Assembly: GCA_019348305.1 (NCBI GenBank) | Contig: JAHWJQ010000035.1 | Location: 1-13,999, forward strand | Direction: 5' to 3' | DNA length: 13,999 nucleotides | Source of the DNA: Actinomycetota bacterium | Lineage (GTDB): Bacteria; Actinomycetota; Acidimicrobiia; Acidimicrobiales; CADCTF01 | Shown: piece by piece, positions 1 through 8,567 of the stretch | Numbering within the stretch: the first letter of the stretch is position 1 | How the letters are laid out: every line of letters starts with the position of its first letter | Notes under the pieces: generated by a model | Database searches by the model: none | What the model was told of the DNA's origin: nothing | What the model saw: only the letters and a program-made list of their open reading frames with translations | Translations under genes and position numbers: made by a program

Positions 1-272
1 TGGTCACCGGCAACGACCTGTTGCTGCAGACCTACGACAGCCAGCTGCAGGCGACCTACGGGCTCTACTACAAGGTGGCCCGCGCCTTCGTGAAGATCAT
101 CGGGCGGCCCGAGCTGATGCGGGCGCTCGTGTCGACAGGCATGCACTCGCGCACGCTCATGGAGTGGGTGCTGCGGATCATGGCCAACCTGTTGCGGCCC
201 AACGAACTGGGCCCCGCCGAGGCTGCCTACCGGGCCCTCGCCGCCATCGCCCGGGTGACCCCCGAGCGCTGA
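1..272 (+). CDS. Geranylgeranyl-reductase-family FAD oxidoreductase, C-terminal fragment
   Basis: This is the last ~90 codons of a gene that begins left of the window; the frame is read from base 3 and ends in TGA at 270-272. The visible part resembles the C-terminal helical region of actinobacterial geranylgeranyl-reductase-family flavoproteins, with an LQATYGLYYKVARAFVKIIG stretch and an ANLLRPNELGPAEAAY stretch near the end. Family members reduce double bonds of polyprenyl chains, for example in menaquinone or archaeal-type lipids, and are FAD dependent. The FAD-binding Rossmann part would lie upstream and cannot be seen, so substrate and exact subfamily are open. It converges on hemL with a 62-base gap. 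The family call rests on recognising the tail only. Confidence 0.6.
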   Translation, partial: VTGNDLLLQTYDSQLQATYGLYYKVARAFVKIIGRPELMRALVSTGMHSRTLMEWVLRIMANLLRPNELGPAEAAYRALAAIARVTPER

Positions 273-284
273 GCCCCGGCCCCG

Positions 285-331
285 AGCCCCGGAGCCGGCG
301 TTCTGGGTCCTGAAACGGAGCGGCTGGGGTT
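285..331. terminator. Possible bidirectional stem-loop between convergent genes
   Basis: In the 62-base gap between the plus-strand reductase fragment and the minus-strand hemL end, GCCCC-(GG)-AGCCG at 286-297 can pair with CGGCTGGGG at 321-329, leaving a two-base bulge and a 23-base loop. There is no T-run on either side, so it is not a classic intrinsic terminator. Its place between two converging stop codons is the main argument. In DNA this GC-rich such pairings arise easily by chance. Confidence 0.25.
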
Positions 332-334
332 GGG

Positions 335-1597
335 TCAGGCCACGGCGATGGCGGCGCGGGCGAGGTCGACCGTGCGCTCGATGTCGTCCCAGGTGTGGGC
401 CAGGCTCGGGAACAGCACCTCATAGGCTCCCGGCGCCAGGGCCACCCCCCGCTCGAGCATCGCCTGGAAGAACCGGGCGTACCACCCCGTGGTCGCCGAC
501 GCGCGGGAGCCGGCGTAGTCGGTGACGAGGTCCTCGCCGAAGAACACCCCGACCAGCGTGCCCACCACCGGCACCTGGGCCGGCGTGACCTCGTTGAGAA
601 CGGCGGCGAGCATCGCTCCCAACTCCGCCGCCCGCCCGGCGAGCATGCTGTAGGCGGCGTCGTCGAGCAGGCCGAGCACCGCCAGGCCGGCCGCAGTGGC
701 AACGGGGTTACCCGACAGCGTCCCGGCCTGGTACACCGGGCCCTGCGGGGCCAACGTCTCCATCACCTCCCGCCGGCCGGCGAAGGCACCCAGGGGCAAC
801 CCGCCGCCGATGACCTTGCCGAAGGTCCACAGGTCCGGGCCCACGCCGGTGAACCCGGCGGCGCCGGCGCGGGAGAGACGGAACCCGGTGATGACCTCGT
901 CGAAGATCAACAGTGCGCCGGCGCGGTCGCAGGCATCTCGCAGTCCCTGAAGGAACCCCGGCGCCGGCGCGACCAGCCCCATGTTGGCGGCGATGGGCTC
1001 GACGATGACGCAGGCCACGTCGTCGCCGATGTCGGGCACGGTGTTGTAGGGGACGACGACCGTCTCGGCCACCGCCGAGGTGGGCACCCCCGCTGAGGCC
1101 GGCAACCCGAGGGTCGCCATGCCGCTGCCGCCGGCGGCCAGGAGGGCGTCGCTGTGGCCGTGGTAGCAGCCCTCGAACATCACCACCCGGTTGCGACCGG
1201 TGAACCCGCGTGCGACCCGTACCGCGCTCATGGCCGCCTCGGTGCCGCTGGAGACGAAGCGGACGAGGTCGCAGCCGGCGCCGACGCGGTCACAGATGGC
1301 CTCGGCGAGGAGGACCTCACGCTCGGTCGGGGCGCCGAAGGTGGTGCCGTCGCCGGCGGCCTGCCGTATGGCATCGACAACCTGGGGATGGGCGTGGCCG
1401 AGGATCGAAGCGCCGTAGGACTGGACGTAGTCGAGGTAGCGGCGGCCCTCGACGTCCCACACGTAGGCCCCTTCGGCCCGCGACACGAAGTAGGGGGTGC
1501 CGCCCACGGACTTGAACGCCCGCACCGGGGAGCTGACGCCTCCGGGGATCACTTCGAGCGCCCGCTTGAACAGGGCACTGTTGGTGCTGTCAGGCAT
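335..1597 (-). CDS. hemL: Glutamate-1-semialdehyde 2,1-aminomutase
   Basis: This PLP enzyme of the class-III aminotransferase fold converts glutamate-1-semialdehyde to 5-aminolevulinate, the last step of the C5 route. The 420-residue protein has the family's normal length. Visible marks are the start-proximal IPGGVSSPVRAF, the phosphate-binding region SSGTEAAM (~116-123), FDEVITGFR with the PLP-contacting Asp at ~233, and the Schiff-base lysine K261 in TFGKVIGGGLPLG. The ATG start overlaps the end of hemB by 8 bases. No Shine-Dalgarno site is seen, so translational coupling to hemB is likely. It is the last gene of the cluster and supplies the ALA that HemB then condenses. HemA, which makes its substrate, is in the same cluster. 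Confidence 0.97.
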   Translation of the reverse strand: MPDSTNSALFKRALEVIPGGVSSPVRAFKSVGGTPYFVSRAEGAYVWDVEGRRYLDYVQSYGASILGHAHPQVVDAIRQAAGDGTTFGAPTEREVLLAEAICDRVGAGCDLVRFVSSGTEAAMSAVRVARGFTGRNRVVMFEGCYHGHSDALLAAGGSGMATLGLPASAGVPTSAVAETVVVPYNTVPDIGDDVACVIVEPIAANMGLVAPAPGFLQGLRDACDRAGALLIFDEVITGFRLSRAGAAGFTGVGPDLWTFGKVIGGGLPLGAFAGRREVMETLAPQGPVYQAGTLSGNPVATAAGLAVLGLLDDAAYSMLAGRAAELGAMLAAVLNEVTPAQVPVVGTLVGVFFGEDLVTDYAGSRASATTGWYARFFQAMLERGVALAPGAYEVLFPSLAHTWDDIERTVDLARAAIAVA

Positions 1598-2579
1598 GGG
1601 CGTGGAACGACTCGGCCATCTCGCGGGCGAGGTAGGTGAGGATGAAGTCGGCCCCCGCCCGCTTGATCGCCACCATGTGCTCGAGGGCCACCGCCTCTCC
1701 GTCTATCCAGCCCTTCTCCGCCGCCGCCTTGAGCATCGAGTACTCCCCGCTCACGTGGTACGCGGCCACGGGGACGTCCACCGCGGCCCGCACGTCGGAG
1801 ATCACGTCGAGGTAGGAAAGGGCGGGCTTCACCATCACCATGTCGGCACCCTCCTCGACGTCAGCCCGTACCTCGGCCAACGCCTCGCGGCGGTTGGCAG
1901 GGTCCTGCTGGTAGTCCTTGCGGTCGTCGCCCATCGGAAGCTCCACCTGCACCGCGTCGCGGAAGGGGCCATAGAGGGCAGACGCGAACTTGGCGGCGTA
2001 GGCGAGGACGGCGGTGGAGGAGTGGCCGGCGCCGTCGAGGGCGGCGCGGATGGCGGCGACCTGGCCGTCCATCATCCCGCTGGGGGCGACGACCGAGGCG
2101 CCGGCCTCGGCTTGGGCCACGGCCACCATCGCGTACAGCTCGAGGGTCGCGTCGTTGTCGACCGCACCGGAGGCCGACAGAACGCCGCAGTGACCATGGT
2201 CGGTGTACTCGTCGAGGCACAGGTCGGCCATCACCACCAGGTCATGGCCCAGCTCGTCGCGGAGATCCTTGAGGGCGAGCTGCACGATGCCGTCGGGGTC
2301 CCAGGCCTGGCTCCCCTTGGGGTCCTTGCTGGCGGGGATGCCGAACAGGATGATGGCCGGCACGTCCAGGTAGGCGAGCACCCGAGCTTCTTTGACCAGT
2401 GACTCGCGGGTGTGCTGCACCACCCCGGGAAGCGACGTTACCGGCTGGGGCTCGTCGATGCCCTCACGCACGAAAAGCGGCGCCACGAGGTCGTCCACCG
2501 AGAGCCGCGCCTCGGCCACGAGCCGGCGCAGCGCCGGGGTGCGGCGGAGCCGGCGGAGCCGGCGCTGGGGGAAAGCCAC
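1590..2579 (-). CDS. hemB: Delta-aminolevulinic acid dehydratase (porphobilinogen synthase)
   Basis: This cytosolic enzyme condenses two ALA molecules to porphobilinogen. It has 329 residues, normal for the family. The two active-site lysines are K197 in YAAKFASALYGPFR and K251 in MVMVKPALSYLD. The metal-site segment reads DLCLDEYTDHGHCGVL, with C121, D123 and C131. The start is GTG at 2579, chosen because the N-terminus MAFPQRRLRRLRRTPALRRL matches the usual actinobacterial HemB start. The arginine-rich N-terminus is encoded by a short tandem repeat of about 9 bases near 2541-2567. The gene lies 49 bases downstream of the lipoprotein gene and overlaps hemL by 8 bases. Confidence 0.97.
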   Translation of the reverse strand: MAFPQRRLRRLRRTPALRRLVAEARLSVDDLVAPLFVREGIDEPQPVTSLPGVVQHTRESLVKEARVLAYLDVPAIILFGIPASKDPKGSQAWDPDGIVQLALKDLRDELGHDLVVMADLCLDEYTDHGHCGVLSASGAVDNDATLELYAMVAVAQAEAGASVVAPSGMMDGQVAAIRAALDGAGHSSTAVLAYAAKFASALYGPFRDAVQVELPMGDDRKDYQQDPANRREALAEVRADVEEGADMVMVKPALSYLDVISDVRAAVDVPVAAYHVSGEYSMLKAAAEKGWIDGEAVALEHMVAIKRAGADFILTYLAREMAESFHAHA

Positions 2580-2628
2580 GCCGGCAGCCTACGGCGGCCA
2601 CGCCCGCACCGAGCCCATGAGGGGTTCG

Positions 2629-4695
2629 TCAGAACGCCAACCAGGACCGGTCGGTCAGCGATTGCAGTTCGCTGGCCAAGAGGCCGCCGTCGGACACCGT
2701 GAGCACCACGTCGCCCACCACCAAGGAGCGGCGGATGGGCACCCCGTTGCGGTGGCGCACCCGGCCGATCTCGGTGACCTCGCCATCTCGCACCGAGAAG
2801 CCCACCGCGCCGACGAACTGCTGGTGGAACCTCGGCGCTGGGACGCCCCCGACCCCGCCCTCGTCGACGGGAGCTCCGTAGGACTGGATCGGGAGCAGGG
2901 TCAACCCCGTGCGGGGCCAATAGAGGAAGGCGTGGTGGTCGAACTCCGCTTCGGAGTGGGCCTGGGGCAGCACCGCCTGGGCGAGACGCTTGGGGGAGGC
3001 GGGGTCGGAGACGTCGAACAGCGAGACCTGCGTGCCCACCGGCCGCCCCTGCTCGGTCGCCTCCTGGCCGACCCCGACCAGCCGGTGCTCGCCCACGGGG
3101 TGGAGGTAGGCGGAGTAGCCGGGGATCTTGAGCTCACCCCGCACTGCCGGCCGCTCGGGGTCGGCCAGGTCGATCACGTAGAGCGGGTCGGTCTGGCGGA
3201 AGGTCACGACGTACCCCCGGTCGCCCAGGAAGCGCACGGCATAGATGCGCTCCCCCTTGCCCAGGCCGCCGACCGAACCAACCACGGCCAATTGCGATTC
3301 CTTCTGGCGCAGGACGCTGAGCTGGCTCTCCGAGGCGCCCTCTTCGTCTTGACCCCGGCTGATCCCGTCGATCGTCGTGGCCACCCGGAGGTCACCCTCG
3401 TGCTCGGACATCGAGAACTGGTTGAGAAGCTGGCCGGGCACGCCCCCGGAGGCCACGTAGCGGGTGCGGACCTTGTCGGAGATGTCGAACTTGTGGATCT
3501 CACTGGTGGAGGGCGGGGCGGAGGTGGTGCTGCCGGACGGCCGCCCGGGGCCGCTCGACGTGGGCACGTCGGGCCAGCGGGTGCTGGTCACGTACAGGTT
3601 CTGGGCACTCGCGTAGACGAGGTCTGCGGCCCCGACCACGGTGGCGGCCGGGCCAGGCCGAGGGTCGGCGGCGTCGACGGTGACCACCGAGACCATCCCC
3701 AGCCCGCTGAAGTCGCTGGGTCGCACCACTTCCCGGCAGTCGCCGAGGCGACCTGATGCCGAGGCGGCAGGGTGGCCGGGCTCGGCGTAGGAGTAGGTGG
3801 GGAGCCAGTCCTCCACGGTGCTCGACTCCACCAGCTTGCGGTTCGCCTCCTCGGCCTTCTTGACGCTGTCGTCGGTGCCCGAGGGATAGGTGAAGTTGAG
3901 GCGGGGCGAGTGCGAACGCAGCACCAACCGAGCCACTCCGTCGACCATCCGGGCCGCCACCAGGCTCCCGTCGAGCTGGAGCTCCGACACCACCTTGGGT
4001 ACGGCCAGCTCGGAGATGTCGACCACCGTGACCCGCACCCGGGCGGAGCCGCCGGGGCCGCCCGGGCCGATGGGGCTGGCAACTGCACTGTCGGCGGTGC
4101 CGACCGCCGGCTCGGGGCGACCAGGACCGGCCATGTTGGCGGCGTGGAGGACCAGCACCCGGTCGCCGACCAGGAACAGGTCAGCCGAATCGTGACGCTC
4201 GCCGATGCCGAGGGTGGCGGTGCGCCGCGGGTTGTCCCCGCTCAGGTCGACCAGCTGCAACTCACCTTGGGTGAAGGTCACCAGGCGCCGGCCGTCGGTC
4301 TTGACCAGGTCGGGCTCGTCGACGCCTGCCTCCTGCACGTTGGTGGCGGAGTAGTCGGTGCCGGCCTGGGGGGCCGCCGCCTCGCCCGCGGTGTCCGAGG
4401 CGGCCACCTGACGGGCCGTTCCGGCCGCTTCCTGGGCCGCCAGGGGCACGGGCCCGCCGTGGCCGTAGCGGCCCCCGCCCAGCCCGTACGGGCCCACGAG
4501 GCGAGCGCCCTCGCTGCGCAGGTAGTCCTGGAGCTCCTCGCACCCGGAGAAGGGCGTGAGGGCACTCACCAGCCGCAGCTTGGGCGACTGCGGGTCACCG
4601 TTCCCTCCCGTCCCGCCGGACCGCGTGCACCCTGCGGCAAGGGCCAGCACCGCCAGTGCCGCCGCCGCCGTCCTCCGCCTGCTCGTGCTGATCAT
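2629..4695 (-). CDS. Secreted beta-propeller lipoprotein (PF09826-type)
   Basis: The protein has 688 residues. It starts with a lipoprotein signal peptide: positive residues RRR, a hydrophobic stretch, and lipobox LAAGC with the lipidated cysteine at 23, so it should be anchored on the outer face of the membrane. A Ser/Gly-rich linker follows. Then comes the family's signature, read here as NVQEAGVDEPDLVKTDG at ~119-135, and repeated blade-like segments such as LFLVGDRVLVLHA, VRFLGDRGYVVTFRQTDPLY and HRLVGVGQE. This matches the bacterial beta-propeller domain family, which has no established biochemical role that I know of. It lies on the same strand between cobA/hemD (57-base gap) and hemB (49-base gap), so it is probably transcribed with them. 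It is not a haem-pathway enzyme, and any functional link is inference. No frameshift is seen. Confidence 0.85.
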   Translation of the reverse strand: MISTSRRRTAAAALAVLALAAGCTRSGGTGGNGDPQSPKLRLVSALTPFSGCEELQDYLRSEGARLVGPYGLGGGRYGHGGPVPLAAQEAAGTARQVAASDTAGEAAAPQAGTDYSATNVQEAGVDEPDLVKTDGRRLVTFTQGELQLVDLSGDNPRRTATLGIGERHDSADLFLVGDRVLVLHAANMAGPGRPEPAVGTADSAVASPIGPGGPGGSARVRVTVVDISELAVPKVVSELQLDGSLVAARMVDGVARLVLRSHSPRLNFTYPSGTDDSVKKAEEANRKLVESSTVEDWLPTYSYAEPGHPAASASGRLGDCREVVRPSDFSGLGMVSVVTVDAADPRPGPAATVVGAADLVYASAQNLYVTSTRWPDVPTSSGPGRPSGSTTSAPPSTSEIHKFDISDKVRTRYVASGGVPGQLLNQFSMSEHEGDLRVATTIDGISRGQDEEGASESQLSVLRQKESQLAVVGSVGGLGKGERIYAVRFLGDRGYVVTFRQTDPLYVIDLADPERPAVRGELKIPGYSAYLHPVGEHRLVGVGQEATEQGRPVGTQVSLFDVSDPASPKRLAQAVLPQAHSEAEFDHHAFLYWPRTGLTLLPIQSYGAPVDEGGVGGVPAPRFHQQFVGAVGFSVRDGEVTEIGRVRHRNGVPIRRSLVVGDVVLTVSDGGLLASELQSLTDRSWLAF

Positions 4696-4752
4696 GGCAG
4701 GTTGGACGGTCTCAGCCCTAGGCCGGTTCCCGCATTTCCGGGCCTTTCACCT

Positions 4753-6183
4753 TCAGGGGGCCAACACCGTCTGCAGCGCGGCGACGAGACCTTCGAGGGT
4801 GTGGGGCTCGGCAACGGCGCTCACCTCGAGGCCGTGCCGGGCGGCAGTCTCCGCAGTCACCGGCCCGATGCAGACGACGACGGGGGGGACGTCATCCGGG
4901 CCGGCGGCGCCCAGGTAGTTGGTGACGGTGGACGACGCGGTGAACGCGATGGCGTCGGCGCCGCGGGCGGCAGCCCGTTGCGCCTCGGTCACGCCCACGC
5001 CCACCGCCGAGTAGGCCGTGACGGCGTCGACCTCCCAGCCCTTGGCCGCCAGGCCCTCGGCCACCACCGGGCGGGCGCCGGCGGCCTGGGGCAGGAAGAC
5101 CCGCCCCGGACCCTGCGGGAAGACCTCGACCAGGCCCTCGGCCACGGTCCGCTCCGGCACCAGATCAGCGCGCACGCCGAAGACCCGTAGCGCCTCGGCG
5201 GTGCCCGGCCCCACCGCTGCAACCTTGGCGGTGGCCAGCGACCTGGCGTCGCGCAGCTGGCTGCACAGCTGGGCGACGGCATTGGCCGACGTCAACACCA
5301 CCCAATCGGCCCCCGGCACGTGGCTGGCCAGGTCGACCTCGGCGGGCCGGATGGCGATGGTCGGGATCTCCACCACCTCGGCCCCCAACTCCTCGAGCCG
5401 CGACCGCAGCTCCGAAGCCTGTTCGCGCGCCCGGGTCACCACCACTCGCCGGCCGAACAGCGGACGCCGCTCGAACCACGCCAGGTCGAGCCCGGCCACG
5501 GCGCCGATGACGATGGTGGCCGGGGCCTCGAGCGGGGCGGCGCCCAAGCCGGCGAGGGTGGTGCGCACCGTCCGTTGCCTGGGCGTGGTCCCCCACTGCA
5601 CCGCCACCACGGGAGTGTCGGCGGGCCGGCCGGCATCCATGAGGCGGCGGGCGATGTCGCCCCGGGTGGCCACGCCCATCAGCACCACCGTCGTCCCCCC
5701 GACGCGGGCCACCGCCTCCCAGTCGGTCTCGGTGGCCGCCCACGGGTCCTCGTGGCCGGTGACGACGGTGAAGGAGGTGGACAGGCCGCGGTGGGTGAGC
5801 GGCACGCCGGCGTAGGCGGGGGCGGCGACGGCCGAGGTGACGCCGGGGACGATTTCGTGGGCCACTCCGGCGGCGGCCAGGGCGGCCGCCTCCTCTCCGC
5901 CCCGGGCGAAGACGAAGGGATCGCCCCCCTTCAGCCGCACCACCTCGCGCCCGGCGCGGCCGTGGTCGACCAACAGTGCGTTGATCTCGTGCTGGGGCGT
6001 GCTCGGCCCCCGCGGGGTCTTGCCCACGCTGATGCGCTGCGCGGTGGGCGGCGCCAGGTCGAGAAGGGCGGCCACCGAGAGCCGGTCGTAGACCACCACG
6101 TCGGCCCGCCGCAGCACTTCGGCGCCCCGCAGGGTCAGCAGTCCCGCGTCACCGGGGCCGGCGCCGACGAGGTAGACGGTCAC
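4753..6183 (-). CDS. cobA/hemD: Fused uroporphyrinogen-III C-methyltransferase / uroporphyrinogen-III synthase
   Basis: A 476-residue two-domain protein. Residues ~1-235 are a SAM-dependent uroporphyrinogen-III methyltransferase that makes precorrin-2; they show VGAGPGD (6-12), the KGGDPFVFARGGEE segment (85-98), PGVTSAVAAPAYAGVPLTHR and GTTPRQRT. Residues ~243-476 are uroporphyrinogen-III synthase, which cyclises hydroxymethylbilane; marks are RRVVVTRAREQASEL, DWVVLTSANAV, AVGPGTAEAL and CIGPVTAETAARHG. The fusion makes uroporphyrinogen III and can pass it directly to the siroheme/B12 branch. Start GTG at 6183 is chosen because family members begin just before VYLVGAGPGD. The frame stays open upstream across the spacer but has no convincing start there. 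It follows hemC after 170 bases. Confidence 0.95.
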   Translation of the reverse strand: MTVYLVGAGPGDAGLLTLRGAEVLRRADVVVYDRLSVAALLDLAPPTAQRISVGKTPRGPSTPQHEINALLVDHGRAGREVVRLKGGDPFVFARGGEEAAALAAAGVAHEIVPGVTSAVAAPAYAGVPLTHRGLSTSFTVVTGHEDPWAATETDWEAVARVGGTTVVLMGVATRGDIARRLMDAGRPADTPVVAVQWGTTPRQRTVRTTLAGLGAAPLEAPATIVIGAVAGLDLAWFERRPLFGRRVVVTRAREQASELRSRLEELGAEVVEIPTIAIRPAEVDLASHVPGADWVVLTSANAVAQLCSQLRDARSLATAKVAAVGPGTAEALRVFGVRADLVPERTVAEGLVEVFPQGPGRVFLPQAAGARPVVAEGLAAKGWEVDAVTAYSAVGVGVTEAQRAAARGADAIAFTASSTVTNYLGAAGPDDVPPVVVCIGPVTAETAARHGLEVSAVAEPHTLEGLVAALQTVLAP

Positions 6184-6353
6184 GGGCCCAGTCTGGCGTC
6201 CCGCCGGCCCGGCCCCCAAGACATCGCCGGCCTCAAAATCGTTCGCCTCAAAAACTCGATTGGGCCGTTGTGGCTGCGGCTGGGCGTCCTGTGGCCAGGT
6301 TTGGTCGCCGAAAGGACCGAGGCGTCGATGGTGGGTCGGGCCGGGGGGTGGGC
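6184..6353 (-). other. Spacer between hemC and cobA/hemD with a 9-base direct repeat
   Basis: This is the longest gene-free stretch in the cluster (170 bases). Its only less GC-rich part holds two copies of TTTTGAGGC (minus strand), lying on plus coordinates 6230-6238 and 6245-6253, 15 bases apart start to start. I see no clear -35/-10 pair and no terminator hairpin with a T-run. The cobA/hemD frame is open through this segment and the repeat would read FEANDFEAGD, but no good start codon precedes it. Confidence 0.35.
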
Positions 6354-7292
6354 TCAGGCGAGCAGGGCGCGGCCGCCGGCGCCGTCGAGGAGCTCGGCGG
6401 CCAGGCGGGCGCCCAGGGCGGCGGGGTCGGGGCCGGTGATCGACCGGCGCAGGACGATGCGGCCGTCGTAGCTGGCGAGGAGTCCCTCGAGGTGGACCTG
6501 GCCGCCGGCGTCGAGGGTGGCCAGCGCCCCCACCGGAAGGTCGCAACCGCCGCCGAGGTGCGCGAGGAAGGCCCGTTCGGCGTCGACGGCCAGTCGGCTG
6601 GCGGCGTGCTCCACGGCCCGCAGTGCGGCCCGCACCTCGTCGTCGTCGGCGCGGCACTCGACAGCGAGTGCTCCCTGGCCCACCTGGGGCAGCAACAGCG
6701 CGGGGTCGACGACGGTGGCCGCGGCGTCGATCCGTCCGAGCCGGTCGAGGGCGGCGGCGGCGATGACGACGGCGTCGTAACCGCGGGCGCGAGCCAGGCG
6801 GGTCTCGATGTTGCCCCGCAGGCCGCTAAAGCACAGGTCGGGGCGCAGGTTGGCGAGCTGGGCCCGGCGGCGCACCGAGCCGGTGGCGACCACCGCGGCC
6901 AACGGCAGGGCGTCGACGGCACTGGAGCTGCCACTGGCGGGAACGGCCGCTGGGTGGCCGGCGACCAGCGCGTCGCGGGGGTCCCCCCGCTCGGGCACGC
7001 AGGCCAGCACCAGGCCCTGGGGCTGGAGGGCCGGCGCCGCCGGCAGGTCCTTGGCCGAATGCACGGCGATGTCGGCGTGACCTTCGAGCACCGCCGCCTG
7101 GACCTCTTTGACGAAGACCCCCCGGCCTCCGAGCGCCTCGATGGGGACGTCGCCACGGCGGTCTCCCTCCGTCTGCACGACGACGACCTCGACCTCGAGG
7201 TCGGGCCCGTGGACTTGGCGGAGGAGCGCGGCCACGTGGCCGGTCTGCCAGCGGGCCAGAGCGCTGCCGCGGGTGGCGGCGCGGAGACGCAC
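6354..7292 (-). CDS. hemC: Hydroxymethylbilane synthase (porphobilinogen deaminase)
   Basis: This cytosolic enzyme polymerises four porphobilinogens into hydroxymethylbilane on a dipyrromethane cofactor. It has 312 residues, as usual. Visible marks are the N-terminal ATRGSALARWQT, the active-site HSAKDLP (Asp at 82), TGSVRRRAQL and LRGNIETRL for substrate-chain carboxylates, LPQVGQGALAVE, and the cofactor-attachment cysteine C250 in HLGGGCDLPVG. The start is GTG at 7292, giving MRLRAATRGS, which fits the family start. Only 12 bases separate it from the hemA stop and no Shine-Dalgarno site is evident, so coupling is likely. The product goes to the HemD half of the next protein. Confidence 0.97.
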   Translation of the reverse strand: MRLRAATRGSALARWQTGHVAALLRQVHGPDLEVEVVVVQTEGDRRGDVPIEALGGRGVFVKEVQAAVLEGHADIAVHSAKDLPAAPALQPQGLVLACVPERGDPRDALVAGHPAAVPASGSSSAVDALPLAAVVATGSVRRRAQLANLRPDLCFSGLRGNIETRLARARGYDAVVIAAAALDRLGRIDAAATVVDPALLLPQVGQGALAVECRADDDEVRAALRAVEHAASRLAVDAERAFLAHLGGGCDLPVGALATLDAGGQVHLEGLLASYDGRIVLRRSITGPDPAALGARLAAELLDGAGGRALLA

Positions 7293-7304
7293 GGCGGGAA
7301 CGAA

Positions 7305-8567
7305 CTACAGACCGAACAGAGTCCGCAGCGCGTCGGCCAGCCGGTCGGCCCGGGGCGACCCCGCCGCGTCCTTGAGGCGCACGGTCGGCTCGTGCAGCAA
7401 CTTGTTCACGATCCCCCGCGTCAATGCCTCCACCGCGGCCTTTTCGCGGGGGTCGAGACCGCCGAGGCGGGCTGCGAAGCGTTGGACCTCCGCCTCCCGC
7501 AGCGATTCGGCCCTCTCCCGCAGCGACGCGACCAGCGGAGCGACCTCGCGCACCGAGATCGCCTCGAAGTAGCGGAGCACCTCGTCCTCCACGATCTCCT
7601 GCACCCGGGCGATCTCCCGCCGTCGCTCGGCCACGCCGGACTCGGCGAAGGTCCGCAGGTCGTCCATGTCGAGCAGCGTCACGCCGGGCAGGTCGGCTGC
7701 TGCGCCGTCGACGTCGCGAGGCACGGCGACGTCGACGATGAGCAGGGGGCGACCGTTGCGCGCCGACATCACCGCCTCCACGTCGTCGGCGTCGACCACG
7801 GCGTGGCTGGCACCGGTCGAGGTGAGCATCACGTCGACCGTCTCGAGGGCGGCACCGAGCTCGCCGAACTCCACCACCCGCCCGCCGGTGCGGGCGGCAA
7901 GGGCGACGGCACGGGGACGGGTGCGGTTGGCGACCAGGATCTCGCCCAGGCCGGGAGTGGCGGCGAGGGCCACCGCCATGCCGGCGCCGGTCTCGCCGGC
8001 GCCCAGCACGAGGATGCGACGTCCGTGCAAGGAGCCGAGCCGCTCGGTGGCCATGGCCACGGCGGCCTGGGAGACAGAGGTCGTGCCGCGCCCGATGTTC
8101 GTCTCGACCCGCACCCGCCGTCCCACGCCGAGGGCCGACACGAACAGCCGACCGAGCTCGGGCCCAGCGGCGCCCTCGGCCTCGGCGCGCTCCCAGGCGG
8201 TACGTACCTGCCCCAGGATCTCGCTCTCGCCCACCACCGCCGAGTCGAGCCCGGACGCCACCTTGAACAGGTGGGCGACGGCCCGGTCGCCGTGGTAGTC
8301 GTACACGTGGTCGACGAAGTGCTCGAGGTCGAGACCCGACAGGTCGGTGAGGAAGGCGCGGATGTCGGCGATCGCTCCGTGGTACCGCTCGGCCACCGCA
8401 TAGATCTCCGTGCGGTTGCACGTGGACAGCACCACGGCCTCGGCCAGATTGGCGCGGCCGCCCAGCTCGTGCAGCGCCTTGGGCAGGCGCGCCGCGTCGA
8501 CGGTCATCCGCTCGAGGACATCGAGGGGGACGGTGCGGTGATTGAGCCCTACGACGACGACAGACAC
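7305..8567 (-). CDS. hemA: Glutamyl-tRNA reductase
   Basis: This enzyme reduces glutamyl-tRNA to glutamate-1-semialdehyde with NADPH, the first committed step of the C5 pathway. The chosen start is GTG at 8567, giving 420 residues beginning MSVVVVGLNHRTVPL. An AAGGAAG sequence at 8579-8585 (minus strand) lies 11 bases upstream. Visible parts are the catalytic domain with the nucleophilic cysteine C50 in STCNRTE, the VGESEILGQVR segment, the NADPH-binding VLGAGETG, ANRTRPRA, and the C-terminal dimerisation helices ending in LFGL. The gene overlaps the end of the precorrin-2 dehydrogenase by 19 bases. The longer open frame upstream of 8567 is only a shadow of that gene. HemA is usually the flux-controlling step, which makes the Rex link upstream meaningful. 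Confidence 0.96.
   Translation of the reverse strand: MSVVVVGLNHRTVPLDVLERMTVDAARLPKALHELGGRANLAEAVVLSTCNRTEIYAVAERYHGAIADIRAFLTDLSGLDLEHFVDHVYDYHGDRAVAHLFKVASGLDSAVVGESEILGQVRTAWERAEAEGAAGPELGRLFVSALGVGRRVRVETNIGRGTTSVSQAAVAMATERLGSLHGRRILVLGAGETGAGMAVALAATPGLGEILVANRTRPRAVALAARTGGRVVEFGELGAALETVDVMLTSTGASHAVVDADDVEAVMSARNGRPLLIVDVAVPRDVDGAAADLPGVTLLDMDDLRTFAESGVAERRREIARVQEIVEDEVLRYFEAISVREVAPLVASLRERAESLREAEVQRFAARLGGLDPREKAAVEALTRGIVNKLLHEPTVRLKDAAGSPRADRLADALRTLFGL

Noticed and set aside
4725..4745. Small hairpin (CCCG/CGGG) between cobA/hemD and the lipoprotein gene as a terminator or attenuator
   Set aside because: The stem is about four bases and lacks a T-run, too weak to claim that the operon is interrupted here.
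2392..5190. Long plus-strand open frames opposite the lipoprotein and cobA/hemD genes
   Set aside because: These are antisense shadows with no recognisable domains; the minus-strand genes explain the coding bias.
6184..6657. N-terminal extension of the cobA/hemD frame into hemC
   Set aside because: The extension overlaps hemC out of frame and is Arg/Pro-rich, whereas family members start at the VYLVGAGPGD segment.
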